NCBI RefSeq assembly: GCF_023715535.1
Contig: NZ_JAMBOI010000003.1
Coordinates: forward strand, 124,001 to 188,000
Reading direction: 5' to 3'
Origin: Sporosarcina luteola
GTDB taxonomy: Bacteria > Bacillota > Bacilli > Bacillales_A > Planococcaceae
Length of the DNA stretch: 64,000 nt
Position numbers and translations under genes: made by a program. Shown here in pieces: positions 34,427 to 42,656 of the stretch (the first letter of the stretch is position 1; every line of letters begins with the position of its first letter). Below the pieces are notes generated by a model that worked only from the letters and a program-made list of their open reading frames with translations, did no database searches and had not been told where the DNA came from.

Positions 34427-35255
34427 TTTTTTGTTTCCCCCATTTCCAGAATGGAGTAGAAGACATTTCGGTTTCTGCCCCAAACCATACTTGCCGCAGC
34501 TGTTTTTCAAATTCCTCCATTGAAAGATTCCGGTTGATGTCACCGTTAGTTGTGATGCTGACGGCACCCGTCTCCTCGGATACAATAACCGTGATGGCAT
34601 CGGTCACTTCACTGATGCCAAGTGCCGCCCTGTGTCGGGTTCCGAGCTCCTTTGAAATGAAAGGATTTTCCGAGAGCGGCAAATAGCAGCCCGCAGCCGC
34701 AATACGATTCTTTTGCAAAATGACGGCCCCGTCATGCAACGGCGTATTCGGGATGAATATATTGATGAGTAATTCAGAAGTGACATCCGAGTTCAACGGC
34801 GTTCCGGTTTCAATATATTCACTTAGACCGGTCTCCCGTTCAATCGAAATAAGTGCTCCGATCCGCCGCTTCGCCATATAGCTCACCGACTTGGTAAACG
34901 CTTCAATCATGCGGTCGCGTTCCTCTTCTTCCTGCAATTGCGACCTTGCAAATAAGCGGCCTCTGCCAAGCTGCTCCAAGGCGCGGCGTATTTCGGGTTG
35001 GAAAAGGATAATAATAGCAAGGAAACCGAACATCAGCACTTGATCCAACATCCACTTCAGTGTATCAAGTCCGAAATATTCAGTGAAAATACGTGCGAAT
35101 AAAATGACGAAAATCCCTTTTAACAGCTGTACAGCTTTCGTGCCTTTTATGATGGTGATCAATTTATAGAAAACAAACCAAACGAGAAGCACATCCACTA
35201 TATTTTTCAGTATTTCAACCGGACTTGAGTTTGTTATCATTTCCCAACCGGGCAT
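34419..35255 (-). CDS. cdaA: Diadenylate cyclase CdaA
   Basis: 278 residues. Three helices at the N-terminus (about 20-95) precede the DAC domain with PLHDGAVIL (about 172-180) and GTRHRAALGISE (about 204-215). The DGA and RHR motifs make the active site that joins two ATP into c-di-AMP. ATG 35255 follows GGTGAGGG by six bases. Co-transcribed with cdaR and glmM. Confidence 0.95.
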   Translation of the reverse strand: MPGWEMITNSSPVEILKNIVDVLLVWFVFYKLITIIKGTKAVQLLKGIFVILFARIFTEYFGLDTLKWMLDQVLMFGFLAIIILFQPEIRRALEQLGRGRLFARSQLQEEEERDRMIEAFTKSVSYMAKRRIGALISIERETGLSEYIETGTPLNSDVTSELLINIFIPNTPLHDGAVILQKNRIAAAGCYLPLSENPFISKELGTRHRAALGISEVTDAITVIVSEETGAVSITTNGDINRNLSMEEFEKQLRQVWFGAETEMSSTPFWKWGKQKNG

Positions 35256-35421
35256 GCGCTTCCCTCACCTTCATCGCAAATTCTATACTTCAGTATATCA
35301 TACAGCCTAGTTTCAATGCTCTTGAAAACAAATTAGGACTGGTTACTAATGGGAACGTTTTAGCCCATGTTTTGTTTCCTTTCAAGGAAGTTTTCCGCGA
35401 GCGGCAGCATTAATTGCGCGA

Positions 35422-35465
35422 TGTGAAAAGCGACCGCGCTACCCGTTGCCGGGAAGGCAGTCGCC
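35422..35465 (-). terminator. Likely stem-loop ending the sigW-rsiW transcript
   Basis: Minus strand: GGCGACTGCC and GCGGTCGC bracket an inner CCCGG/CGGG stem, followed by TTTTC. Moderately convincing terminator between rsiW and cdaA. Confidence 0.5.
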
Positions 35466-35471
35466 GGATTG

Positions 35472-36104
35472 CTATTCTCCCTGTTTCTCGCCATCCGAAG
35501 ATGGGAAAATATCCTTGACGGTAGACTTGATTTTATACCATAGCCAGTCGAAGGCTTGATCAATTTCTTCACTTTTCCCTGTAACGACTGCTGTCGAAGC
35601 CATATATTTGGAGCCGCGGATTACCGTCACATTACCGTTCACTTCCCCTTCGATCCGGAGATTTCCATTTTTGACGACGATATCGCCTTTCACGACTTCC
35701 CCGGCGGGAACGACTACCGTTTCCCCATCGACGATGAGATTCGGCTGTTTCGTGAAGGAGAACTGTTGATTGTTGCTATAGCTTGAAAAGAGCGTCGCGC
35801 TCATTAATAGTAAAAATAGTGCAGCCGCAGCCACGAGCGGGTGTCTACGTAATAGGCGCTGAAAGCCAGCTTGCGATTTTTCTTTTGGGAGACGTGCCAT
35901 AACGCCCGAGACAAATCCTTCCGGTGCTTGAATTGGAGCTGTATCCTTCAGAAATAAAGCCGACATTTTCAGTTCATCCATCATTTCCCTGCAAAGTTCA
36001 CATTCAAGTAAATGCTTTTGCAGCACCTGCTCTTCTTCACGGCTAATGTCTCCGTCTAAATACGCGTGCATTAAATGAATCACTGGTTCCTGACACGTAT
36101 TCAT
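35472..36104 (-). CDS. rsiW: Anti-sigma-W factor RsiW
   Basis: 210 residues. ZAS motif HLLECELC (H-x3-C-x2-C, about residues 30-37), a transmembrane helix near 89-107, and a small outer domain. Holds SigW at the membrane until PrsW/RasP proteolysis in B. subtilis. Follows sigW by 13 bases. Confidence 0.93.
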   Translation of the reverse strand: MNTCQEPVIHLMHAYLDGDISREEEQVLQKHLLECELCREMMDELKMSALFLKDTAPIQAPEGFVSGVMARLPKEKSQAGFQRLLRRHPLVAAAALFLLLMSATLFSSYSNNQQFSFTKQPNLIVDGETVVVPAGEVVKGDIVVKNGNLRIEGEVNGNVTVIRGSKYMASTAVVTGKSEEIDQAFDWLWYKIKSTVKDIFPSSDGEKQGE

Positions 36105-36117
36105 ACTTTATTCCCTC

Positions 36118-36681
36118 CTACATAGTACCCATCTGCTTCCGTAATGCTTCCCGGCCCCGGTGGACCCGGGTCTTCACGGTTCCAAGTGGTAACTCTAAAA
36201 TATCACTGATGTCCTGCAACGGCAATTCTTCCATATAACGCAAAATGATGACAGTGCGGTATTTCTCCGGCAGCCGTCCAATCTCATATTGGACACGTTC
36301 CTGCGCTTCCATACGCTCCACTTCTTCCTCCGGCAAGTCGCCGGCCGCTGCAATCTGCGAGTACATGTTCAGTCCGTCCGTTCCCGGCACTGTTGCATCA
36401 AGATAATAATCCGGCTTCTTTTTGCGGATCCTATCGATGCATAAATTTGTTGCAATCCGAAATAACCAAGTGGAGAACTTCCGTTTCTGATCGTACGTAT
36501 GGATATTCACATAAGCACGTACAAAAGCTTCCTGGGCTATATCTTCCGCTTCTTGGGGATTGCCGAGCATTCGATAACAAACATGATACAGCCGATGTTG
36601 AAACATGGTGACTATTTCCTCGAATGCATCTTGATCGCCTTTGATCACTTGATTTATTCTTTTATTGACCAATTCATCCAA
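36118..36681 (-). CDS. sigW: ECF sigma factor SigW
   Basis: 187 residues, highly similar to B. subtilis SigW. Sigma-2: EAEDIAQEAFVRAYVNIHTY; sigma-4: ELPLQDISDILELPLGTVKT. Controls envelope stress and antimicrobial defence. An autoregulatory promoter is visible upstream. ATG 36681. Confidence 0.94.
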   Translation of the reverse strand: MDELVNKRINQVIKGDQDAFEEIVTMFQHRLYHVCYRMLGNPQEAEDIAQEAFVRAYVNIHTYDQKRKFSTWLFRIATNLCIDRIRKKKPDYYLDATVPGTDGLNMYSQIAAAGDLPEEEVERMEAQERVQYEIGRLPEKYRTVIILRYMEELPLQDISDILELPLGTVKTRVHRGREALRKQMGTM

Positions 36682-36719
36682 TGACTTTCATCCTCCGCTC
36701 TATGCGGCTGTTCCTTCTA

Positions 36720-36746
36720 TACGTTTGAAGGGTCCAACTGGTTTCA
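36720..36746 (-). promoter_or_regulatory. SigW-type autoregulatory promoter
   Basis: Minus strand: TGAAAC (36741-36746), 17-base spacer, CGTA (36720-36723). This fits the extracytoplasmic TGAAAC-N16-CGTA consensus, with one extra base, upstream of sigW. Confidence 0.72.
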
Positions 36747-36851
36747 TTTTTACTCCATGTTTTTTATTTTACCAAAGATTGATAAATTTTTCCGTTCTTT
36801 TAGGGATTTCTTTTACAGAAATCAATTACGGGTAAAACTCTGTGAAGCTAG

Positions 36852-36881
36852 TAAAACCGCCTGGATGAAAACCCAGGCGGC
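36852..36881 (-). terminator. Rho-independent terminator after rocF
   Basis: CCGCCTGG, loop ATGAAAAC, CCAGGCGG. On the minus strand it is followed by TTTTAC. Confidence 0.88.
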
Positions 36882-36886
36882 CATTC

Positions 36887-37792
36887 TCATAGTAATTTTT
36901 CCCCTAACAAAGATCCCATCAATCCGACTGCAACATCCGCAGTTTTGTTTCTTTCATCGAGTATTGGATTCACCTCGACGAATTCAGCGGATGTAATTAT
37001 GCCAGCATCCTCAAGCATTTCCATTGCGAGATGACTTTCACGATAGCTTATTCCGCCCGCCACCGGTGTACCGACTCCAGGTGTGTAGAGTGGGTCAAGG
37101 CCATCCAGATCCAATGATAGATGAACCCCATCGATGTTCTTTTCCTGCAAATAAGAAATTGCTTCTTTCATGACCGTAGTCATGCCATCCCGATCAATTT
37201 CATGCATCGTGAACACTTTGATTCCTAAATTTTTAATGAGGTCACGCTCTCCCGGATCAACTGAACGTGCACCGATGATGACAATATTCTCGGGCTTCAC
37301 TTTCTGCCCTTCTTGATAAATATCCACTAACCTCTCATGGCCCCGCCCCATCAGGACCGCAAGCGGCATCCCGTGGATATTGCCTGACGGTGACGTTTCA
37401 GGCGTATTCATGTCAACGTGTGCGTCATACCAGATGACGCCTAAGTTCTTATATTTCGATGTTAGTCCTGCAATTGTACCGATGGCAATACTATGATCGC
37501 CTCCCAGCACAAGAGGAAAGTTCCCTTTCTCAACGACTTTAGCTACACGGTTCGCAAGTTCACCAGTCGCTTGGACAACTTCATCCAAGTTTTTCAACTT
37601 TGCAATTTCCTGATCTTTACGTTCAACTGCGCTTACTTGGACATCTCCCTCATCCTTCAGCGTATGCCCGATCGCTTCCAATCTGTTTACCACGCCGGCA
37701 TATCGGATTGCACTCGGTCCCATGTCCACGCCTCTACGGCTTTGTCCATAATCTAGCGGAACCCCTATTAATGATATATTCATTCTTTTCAT
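36887..37792 (-). CDS. rocF: Arginase
   Basis: 301 residues of the ureohydrolase family. Manganese ligands are in GGDHSIAIGT, WYDAHVDMN and SLDLDGLDP. Hydrolyses arginine to ornithine and urea. ATG 37792 is nine bases after a run of ten G that acts as the Shine-Dalgarno; ATG 37783 is an alternative. An upstream frame from 37870 runs across the G run and promoter and is not real. Confidence 0.92.
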   Translation of the reverse strand: MKRMNISLIGVPLDYGQSRRGVDMGPSAIRYAGVVNRLEAIGHTLKDEGDVQVSAVERKDQEIAKLKNLDEVVQATGELANRVAKVVEKGNFPLVLGGDHSIAIGTIAGLTSKYKNLGVIWYDAHVDMNTPETSPSGNIHGMPLAVLMGRGHERLVDIYQEGQKVKPENIVIIGARSVDPGERDLIKNLGIKVFTMHEIDRDGMTTVMKEAISYLQEKNIDGVHLSLDLDGLDPLYTPGVGTPVAGGISYRESHLAMEMLEDAGIITSAEFVEVNPILDERNKTADVAVGLMGSLLGEKLL

Positions 37793-37801
37793 AGTTGTCA
37801 G

Positions 37802-37842
37802 CCCCCCCCCCATATTGTAATTCCTCATATGGAATGGCTCAA
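37802..37842 (-). promoter_or_regulatory. Promoter and G10 initial region of rocF
   Basis: Minus strand: -35 TTGAGC (37837-37842), 17-base spacer, -10 TACAAT (37814-37819). The expected start point falls inside GGGGGGGGGG (37802-37811). The spacer contains ATTCC and GGAAT as an inverted repeat, a possible operator. Confidence 0.68.
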
Positions 37843-38006
37843 CCCGACAAGTTTTTGGATATTTATTCATTTTCTACAGATTTCAAAAACAGGAGTTCAC
37901 AATCAGCTGGAGGCAGAGGCCTGTTGAAGAAATATATATAACTGTATTTGACGGGTAACCGAATGAACTTTTTTTTGAAAGTGGTGGGAGGGATTTTTGG
38001 CAATAA

Positions 38007-38034
38007 AAAAAATCCTATCGATGGATGGATTTGA
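38007..38034 (-). terminator. Possible terminator downstream of the tRNA operon
   Basis: Minus strand: AAATCC, loop, GGATTT followed by T. A second, nearer hairpin at 38190-38220 is the better candidate. Confidence 0.4.
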
Positions 38035-38100
38035 GTGGTTTGTATGTGGATTGTAGGATTGTTGATTAATGAGCGAATTATTTATGGTGCTTGAATATTT

Positions 38101-38192
38101 AAACCGATTTGCTCGCAATCCATTGAACTTGGAATGCTTTAGGTATTAAAACCGATTTGCTCGCAATTACCTTACGGCATTGCTCGCAAAAC
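38101..38192. repeat. Direct repeats downstream of the tRNA cluster
   Basis: AAACCGATTTGCTCGCAAT occurs at 38101-38119 and again at 38149-38167. A partial GCATTGCTCGCAAAA follows at 38178-38192. Part of the gene-free stretch 37843-38220, in which I see no coding region. Confidence 0.75.
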
Positions 38193-38220
38193 TTTTTTAT
38201 CGCGAAGCGCTAAAAAAGTT
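38190..38220 (-). terminator. Terminator of the tRNA operon
   Basis: AACTTTTTTA and TAAAAAAGTT are perfect inverted repeats around a GCGC-rich loop, one base before the CCA end of tRNA-Gln. Confidence 0.75.
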
Positions 38221-38295
38221 TGGCTGGGGTAGCTGGATTCGAACCAACGAATGACGGAGTCAAAGTCCGTTGCCTTACCGCTTGGCTATACCCCA
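38221..38295 (-). tRNA. tRNA-Gln (anticodon TTG)
   Basis: 75 bases including encoded CCA. Acceptor TGGGGTA pairs with TACCCCA; anticodon loop CTTTGAC gives UUG; T-loop GGTTCGAATCC. Confidence 0.95.
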
Positions 38296-38337
38296 ATGAT
38301 ATATCGTGATAAGCTGCTTCCCAGATGTATGTATAGA

Positions 38338-38422
38338 TGGTGGTGGGGGACGGATTCGAACCGCCGAACCCTGAGGGAGCGGATTTACAGTCCGCCGCGT
38401 TTAGCCACTTCGCTACCCCACC
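38338..38422 (-). tRNA. tRNA-Tyr (anticodon GTA)
   Basis: 85 bases with CCA and the long variable arm of a class II tRNA. Acceptor GGTGGGG; anticodon loop in GGACTGTAAATCC gives GUA. Confidence 0.95.
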
Positions 38423-38556
38423 AGGTTAAATTTGTGATAAGCTGCGCATCTCTTTGTCAGCTTCATTCGTTCAATCGCTTCCGCGACCTGCTTGCCTCTC
38501 CCAATTTTAACGGGAGCTTGTAATATTTTGTGCATCTTCATTTAAGAAAACAAACA

Positions 38557-38631
38557 TGGTGACCCCTACGGGATTCGAACCCGTGTTACCGCCGTGAAAG
38601 GGCGGTGTCTTAACCGCTTGACCAAGGGGCC
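38557..38631 (-). tRNA. tRNA-Glu (anticodon TTC)
   Basis: 75 bases with CCA. Acceptor GGCCCCT with AGGGGTC; anticodon loop CTTTCAC gives UUC. Confidence 0.95.
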
Positions 38632-38788
38632 ATACTATAATAATAAATATTTCTCAGTGAATCGCACAAATGCTATAGTAACAAACTTATAGTCATAATG
38701 CAAGCCTATTTTTACAACCTTGTACTAAGTCAGCAGGCGGACATAAAAAAAATGTCTTGCGTTTGAAACAGAATTCTCAAGTTTCAAC

Positions 38789-38864
38789 TGGAGCTTCCAA
38801 CCGGATTCGAACCGGTGACCTCTTCCTTACCATGGAAGCACTCTACCTACTGAGCTATGGAAGC
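38789..38864 (-). tRNA. tRNA-Thr (anticodon GGT)
   Basis: 76 bases with CCA. Acceptor GCTTCCA with TGGAAGC; loop ATGGTAA between CTTCC and GGAAG gives GGU. Confidence 0.95.
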
Positions 38865-38871
38865 ATAAAAA

Positions 38872-38946
38872 TGGCTCCGCAGGTAGGACTCGAACCTACG
38901 ACCGATCGGTTAACAGCCGATTGCTCTACCACTGAGCTACTGCGGA
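38872..38946 (-). tRNA. tRNA-Asn (anticodon GTT)
   Basis: 75 bases with CCA. Acceptor TCCGCAG with CTGCGGA; loop CTGTTAA gives GUU. First gene of the tRNA operon, after a promoter at 38978-39006. Confidence 0.95.
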
Positions 38947-38977
38947 ATCGTAATTAATTTTTCCAACGACATTATTT

Positions 38978-39006
38978 AGTTTAACTGAAAGCCCGGGGAA
39001 AATCAA
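38978..39006 (-). promoter_or_regulatory. Promoter of the tRNA operon
   Basis: Minus strand: -35 TTGATT (39001-39006), 17-base spacer, -10 TAAACT (38978-38983). Lies 30 bases before tRNA-Asn. Confidence 0.65.
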
Positions 39007-39117
39007 CTTTAATTTCATTACCCCGTAACGACTTTCTTATATTAGCATGTTCCAATCATATCGGTCAAGCCTTTATCATAAAGTACCCTATAGATTTCGT
39101 TTCAAAGGGGATGTAAC

Positions 39118-39783
39118 TTGAGAGCAAAACTAATTCTTCTACTTATCGTATGCTGTGCTGCCGCATTGTTTTTCCCAAGCATGCCCGGATCGGATTCGTT
39201 GAAATCTGTTTTCCGCTTGACGGACGAGCCGAATGAAGTCATCGTCAGAGGAATGTCGGGGTCCGCATTGACCATTAATATTTCATTTGGAGACGAGGAA
39301 GTGGAGCAGCTGATCCGTGAATTACAGGCTCCCTATCCATTGCTCCTTCTTGACATGGATTGGGCCGGGCGCTTTCCTGAAATCGTACAATTGATCAAGA
39401 AACGCAACATCCCTACCGGCTTACTGGGACATGCCGGGATGGAGTATGAACAGAATACACCTCTTCTGATTGAGGAGCTGGAGAAATACGAGAAGCTTTT
39501 CGGTACCAAACCGTTATGGTTCAGAACGTCCGATGAGCAGTTCCCTTATTCATTACGGACCGCACTTTGGGACACCGAAGTGAACGCCCTTGGTTCATCA
39601 GTCCGCTGGCATACGGGAGAGCCGCCGCCGGTCATCGAAGGGGAAATCATTTCGTTGCCGCATTACCGTGAGGAACGGATTACGTTAGCCGACTTCAAAA
39701 AGCTAACTGAAACGCGTCAGAACAAATCATTGGAGGATGTCCTATTCAATATGTCCATCAAAACAAAAAAATTGCCGAAATAG
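39118..39783 (+). CDS. NodB-like (polysaccharide deacetylase fold) protein, probably inactive
   Basis: 221 residues from TTG 39118. An N-terminal signal anchor (RAKLILLLIVCCAAALFFPS) is followed by a NodB-type fold: LLLLDMDWAGRFPEIVQLIK, NIPTGLLGHAGMEYEQNTP, KPLWFRTSD. The usual metal triad (D and two H in HxxxH) is not preserved: only one GHAGMEY histidine is present. It may bind rather than cleave polysaccharide. Located where B. subtilis has polysaccharide deacetylase pdaB near kbaA-gerD. Confidence 0.6.
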   Translation: MRAKLILLLIVCCAAALFFPSMPGSDSLKSVFRLTDEPNEVIVRGMSGSALTINISFGDEEVEQLIRELQAPYPLLLLDMDWAGRFPEIVQLIKKRNIPTGLLGHAGMEYEQNTPLLIEELEKYEKLFGTKPLWFRTSDEQFPYSLRTALWDTEVNALGSSVRWHTGEPPPVIEGEIISLPHYREERITLADFKKLTETRQNKSLEDVLFNMSIKTKKLPK

Positions 39784-39923
39784 CAAAAGCGCAGGGCGCC
39801 TGCCTAGAGGCAAAGCCGTCACGAAGAACGGCTTTTGCGACCACAAGCGCAGCGTTGGGAGCAATGTTTTCTGCGACCCTAAGGGAGCAGGTGTTTTGAG
39901 GCTATTATTCTGTAGACGATAGC
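39784..39923. repeat. Interspersed repeat copy 2
   Basis: Starts AAAAGCGCAGGGCGCC (39785) with inverted arm TGCCTAGAGGC and later GCAGGTGTTTTGAGGC, and ends CTGTAGACGATAGC. Same design as copy 1 at 4081. TAGCAAAAGCGCAG occurs at both 39781-39794 and 39920-39933. Confidence 0.55.
39811..39837 (+). terminator. Hairpin after the NodB-like gene
   Basis: AAAGCCGT, loop, ACGGCTTTT. Weak T tail; lies inside repeat copy 2. Confidence 0.5.
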
Positions 39924-39964
39924 AAAAGCGCAGTTCCCCATTCAAGTGAGGAACTGCGCTTTTC
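39922..39964. terminator. Bidirectional terminator next to kbaA
   Basis: AAAAGCGCAGTTCC, loop, GGAACTGCGCTTTT. Ends kbaA on the minus strand. Confidence 0.85.
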
Positions 39965-39965
39965 A

Positions 39966-40643
39966 TCATTTCGCTTTTGCCGTTTTTGCCGTTTTACGCG
40001 CTTGCTTACGTGCGTCAAGTCTCGCTTTGTCCTCATCGGATTGACGGTTATACTTCGGCAACATAAGAAGCTGATAAGCATTTACCGCGAGAAGCGGGAA
40101 TAATAAAATCGTCACCCATGAATCAATATTGCCGGACCGAACCATCAAAGCCGGCAGCCATTCAAGTGTCGTAATGACAATCATGAAAAACAATGCGGAA
40201 ATAAGTGTGTGCTTTTTTGTCCATTTTGCTTTGAAATACGCTGTGACGATGGACACTGCCAATAAGGAAAATAGCAATGTTAAATAGAGAACCGTCCGCC
40301 CTGTTTCCCCTGCCGTCAATTTGAATCTGAAAAACACCAAGTCAAAGATGACAACCGCGATGATCAGCAACTGTACCCAGTTCCATAACGTCAATGTCTT
40401 AAATAAGTTCACACCGAATTGATGCACAGTCAAATAGGCGAAAAAGCCCATTTGCGCAACGACACTCATTGTGAACCCGAGAAAGATCATCCATAATAAA
40501 GCGCTAAGAAACTCTGTATATTCTCCGGCAGATAAATATTGTGAAAAGAATTCCCAACGGACGATCAACCCTAAGATGCCCGTGACAACTCCTCCAATTA
40601 TCAATGCAGTAAAAAAGAATTTAACCCAATTTCGTATGGTCAC
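39966..40643 (-). CDS. kbaA: KinB-signalling pathway activation protein KbaA
   Basis: 225-residue membrane protein with six helices; MTIRNWVKFFFTALIIGGVV at the start and a basic tail (ARKQARKTAKTAKAK). Matches KbaA, which supports KinB phosphorelay activity in sporulation. Adjacent to gerD as in B. subtilis. ATG 40643. Confidence 0.9.
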   Translation of the reverse strand: MTIRNWVKFFFTALIIGGVVTGILGLIVRWEFFSQYLSAGEYTEFLSALLWMIFLGFTMSVVAQMGFFAYLTVHQFGVNLFKTLTLWNWVQLLIIAVVIFDLVFFRFKLTAGETGRTVLYLTLLFSLLAVSIVTAYFKAKWTKKHTLISALFFMIVITTLEWLPALMVRSGNIDSWVTILLFPLLAVNAYQLLMLPKYNRQSDEDKARLDARKQARKTAKTAKAK

Positions 40644-40712
40644 GATACTGTTCCCCCATTTTAAATTGCTCTCAATAGTGTATCAACGTTTTGCCGAAAA
40701 ATCTATTTCCTT

Positions 40713-40744
40713 GAATGCCTAATGCATATTCCTCTTCATATTGT
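40713..40744 (+). promoter_or_regulatory. Candidate sigma-G promoter of gerD
   Basis: GAATG (40713-40717), 19-base gap, CATATTGT (40737-40744). Resembles the sigma-G consensus; B. subtilis gerD is sigma-G dependent. Spacing is one base long, so low confidence. Confidence 0.35.
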
Positions 40745-40785
40745 GAACAATAATTGAAAATGCAATCGGAAGGGAAATTGATCTC

Positions 40786-41409
40786 ATGATGAAAAAATGG
40801 GTTCATTTACTAGCACTTGCCTTACTCCTATCGGGCTGCAGCATGCAACAGCAAGGGCCGAATTACGATGAAATGAAGAAAATGATGACGGATGCCTTGC
40901 AGACGGATGATGGAAAAAAAGCTATCCGGAAAATGCTGTCTGATCCCGAGTTCAGGGAATTAATGGTGTTGGAGCAACCGGAAGTGAAGAAATCTATCGA
41001 GGATACGTTATTGTCGAAAAAAGGTGAGGAATTTTGGAAGCAAGCATTCGAAGACCCGAAATTCACCGAAAAAATTGCAAAAAGCATGAAAGATCAGCAG
41101 CAGGATATCATGTCGAAGTTAATTAACGACTCTTCATTTCAAAAGGAAATGGTGGAGTTTTTCGGTCAACCAGATATGCAAAAGCAGATGGAAACTATAT
41201 TGCAATCTGCAGATATGAAAAAACAGATGGAGAAATCCATTGAGGAAACGATTAATAGCCCATTACTCAAAGCAAAATGGCAGGAGCTGATTCTTAAAGC
41301 TGGTGAAGTAGCGCCAACCGAGAAGGGCGGCGGGGGCGGCGGTGAATCAGGTGGCGGAGGCGGGGGCGGTGCTGGGGGCGGCGAAAGTGGCGGGGGCGGC
41401 GGCAAATAA
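40786..41409 (+). CDS. gerD: Spore germination lipoprotein GerD
   Basis: 207 residues. Lipobox LLLSGC (Cys at 18), an alpha-helical trunk (about 28-175), and a C-terminal tail of glycine with a few Ser/Glu (about residues 180-207). GerD forms a trimeric scaffold for the germinosome that clusters germinant receptors in the inner spore membrane. ATG 40786 follows GGAAGGG. Confidence 0.92.
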   Translation: MMKKWVHLLALALLLSGCSMQQQGPNYDEMKKMMTDALQTDDGKKAIRKMLSDPEFRELMVLEQPEVKKSIEDTLLSKKGEEFWKQAFEDPKFTEKIAKSMKDQQQDIMSKLINDSSFQKEMVEFFGQPDMQKQMETILQSADMKKQMEKSIEETINSPLLKAKWQELILKAGEVAPTEKGGGGGGESGGGGGGGAGGGESGGGGGK

Positions 41410-41463
41410 CGTCATCTCCCGCTTTAACCCAACAGTACATGTTAAAAACCTCCACGCCGGATT

Positions 41464-41517
41464 AAAAAAACGAACAGTCAGTGGGGGTGAACTGAGCCCC
41501 AATGATTGTTCGTTTTA
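41464..41517. terminator. Bidirectional terminator between gerD and salA
   Basis: CGAACAGTCAGTGGGG pairs with CCCCAATGATTGTTCG; A and T runs on each side. Confidence 0.85.
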
Positions 41518-41519
41518 CT

Positions 41520-42587
41520 TTATTTATTCGCTTTGTCGATAACTGCCTTTGCAATTTCTGTGTACGTTTGACCGATCGGATGATGCTCGGCATAAACGGA
41601 TGGCGCGAAATCTGTTTCATTCCAATCGGGCTGTCCAAGCGGGATTTGGCCTAGAAGCTCGGTGCGTAATTCCTCCGCCAACCGCGTGCCTCCCCCTTGT
41701 CCGAATACATATTCCTTTTCGTTAGACAACTTCGATTCAAACCATGCCATGTTTTCGATGACGCCCAACAACGTATGATCTGTTTGGAGCGCCATTGCCC
41801 CTGCACGTGCTGCTACGAATGCAGCAGTCGGATGCGGCGTAGTCACAACGATTTCTTTCGAGGAAGGAATCATTTGATGGACATCAAGCGCAACGTCACC
41901 TGTTCCAGGCGGCAAATCCAGGATGAGGTAATCAAGAGGACCCCAATCCACATCGCGGAAGAACTGATCCAGCACTTTCCCAAGCATCGGGCCGCGCCAT
42001 ACGACCGGAGCGTTATCCTCGACAAAGAACCCCATGGAAATCACTTTCACGCCAAAACGCTCCACCGGAATGATCCGATTTTCACGGATTACCGGCAACT
42101 CGGTAATGCCCATCATATCCGGCACACTGAATCCGTAAATATCCGCATCGATCAATCCGACCTTTTTCCCGAGACGAGCGAGCGCAACCGCCAAGTTCAC
42201 GGAAACGGTTGACTTACCGACTCCGCCTTTCCCGGATGCAATCGAAATGAATTCAATATCATTCAGCGGAGACAGCAGGTCCTGTGCTTCCGCCTCCGTC
42301 GCAGTGCCACGGAACTTTTCAAGCGTTTCGGGCGGAAGTTCTTCAAATCGGATTCCGACTGAATCCGCCCCGGCCGCCTTTATCACTTCAACCACTTTCG
42401 TCTGCAAGTTCATTTGCTCCGCCGTGTTGACTTTAGCGATGGCCAATTTTACACTGACATGCTTCTTCTCCGGTTTAACCGATACGCTGACAATTCCATC
42501 TGTTTCCGCAAGTGTTTTATGTAAAAACGGATCCTTCAACTCGCCTACAACATCACGGATAATTTGTTCGTTTATCAATATGGCCAC
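41520..42587 (-). CDS. salA: Mrp/NBP35-family ATPase SalA
   Basis: 355 residues. N-terminal DUF59-like domain (1-90), then a P-loop ATPase with SGKGGVGKSTVSVNLA (about 117-132) and DLPPGTGDVALD. In B. subtilis SalA (YbaL) represses scoC and is located next to gerD. The CxxC of iron-sulfur Mrp forms is absent. ATG 42587. Confidence 0.88.
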   Translation of the reverse strand: MAILINEQIIRDVVGELKDPFLHKTLAETDGIVSVSVKPEKKHVSVKLAIAKVNTAEQMNLQTKVVEVIKAAGADSVGIRFEELPPETLEKFRGTATEAEAQDLLSPLNDIEFISIASGKGGVGKSTVSVNLAVALARLGKKVGLIDADIYGFSVPDMMGITELPVIRENRIIPVERFGVKVISMGFFVEDNAPVVWRGPMLGKVLDQFFRDVDWGPLDYLILDLPPGTGDVALDVHQMIPSSKEIVVTTPHPTAAFVAARAGAMALQTDHTLLGVIENMAWFESKLSNEKEYVFGQGGGTRLAEELRTELLGQIPLGQPDWNETDFAPSVYAEHHPIGQTYTEIAKAVIDKANK

Positions 42588-42656
42588 CCCTTAGAGATTT
42601 ATTCATTCTTCCCTAAGTATACCATATTGCCCCTTCTTCAAAGTCGGAATTTACTT

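Noticed and set aside
33140..34600. 486-residue start for cdaR
   Set aside because: First 58 residues run over cdaA in another frame; ATG 34426 has the ribosome-binding site and precedes the membrane helix.
38251..38523. Plus-strand ORFs across the tRNA genes
   Set aside because: They are antisense to clear tRNA genes and lack any ribosome-binding site.
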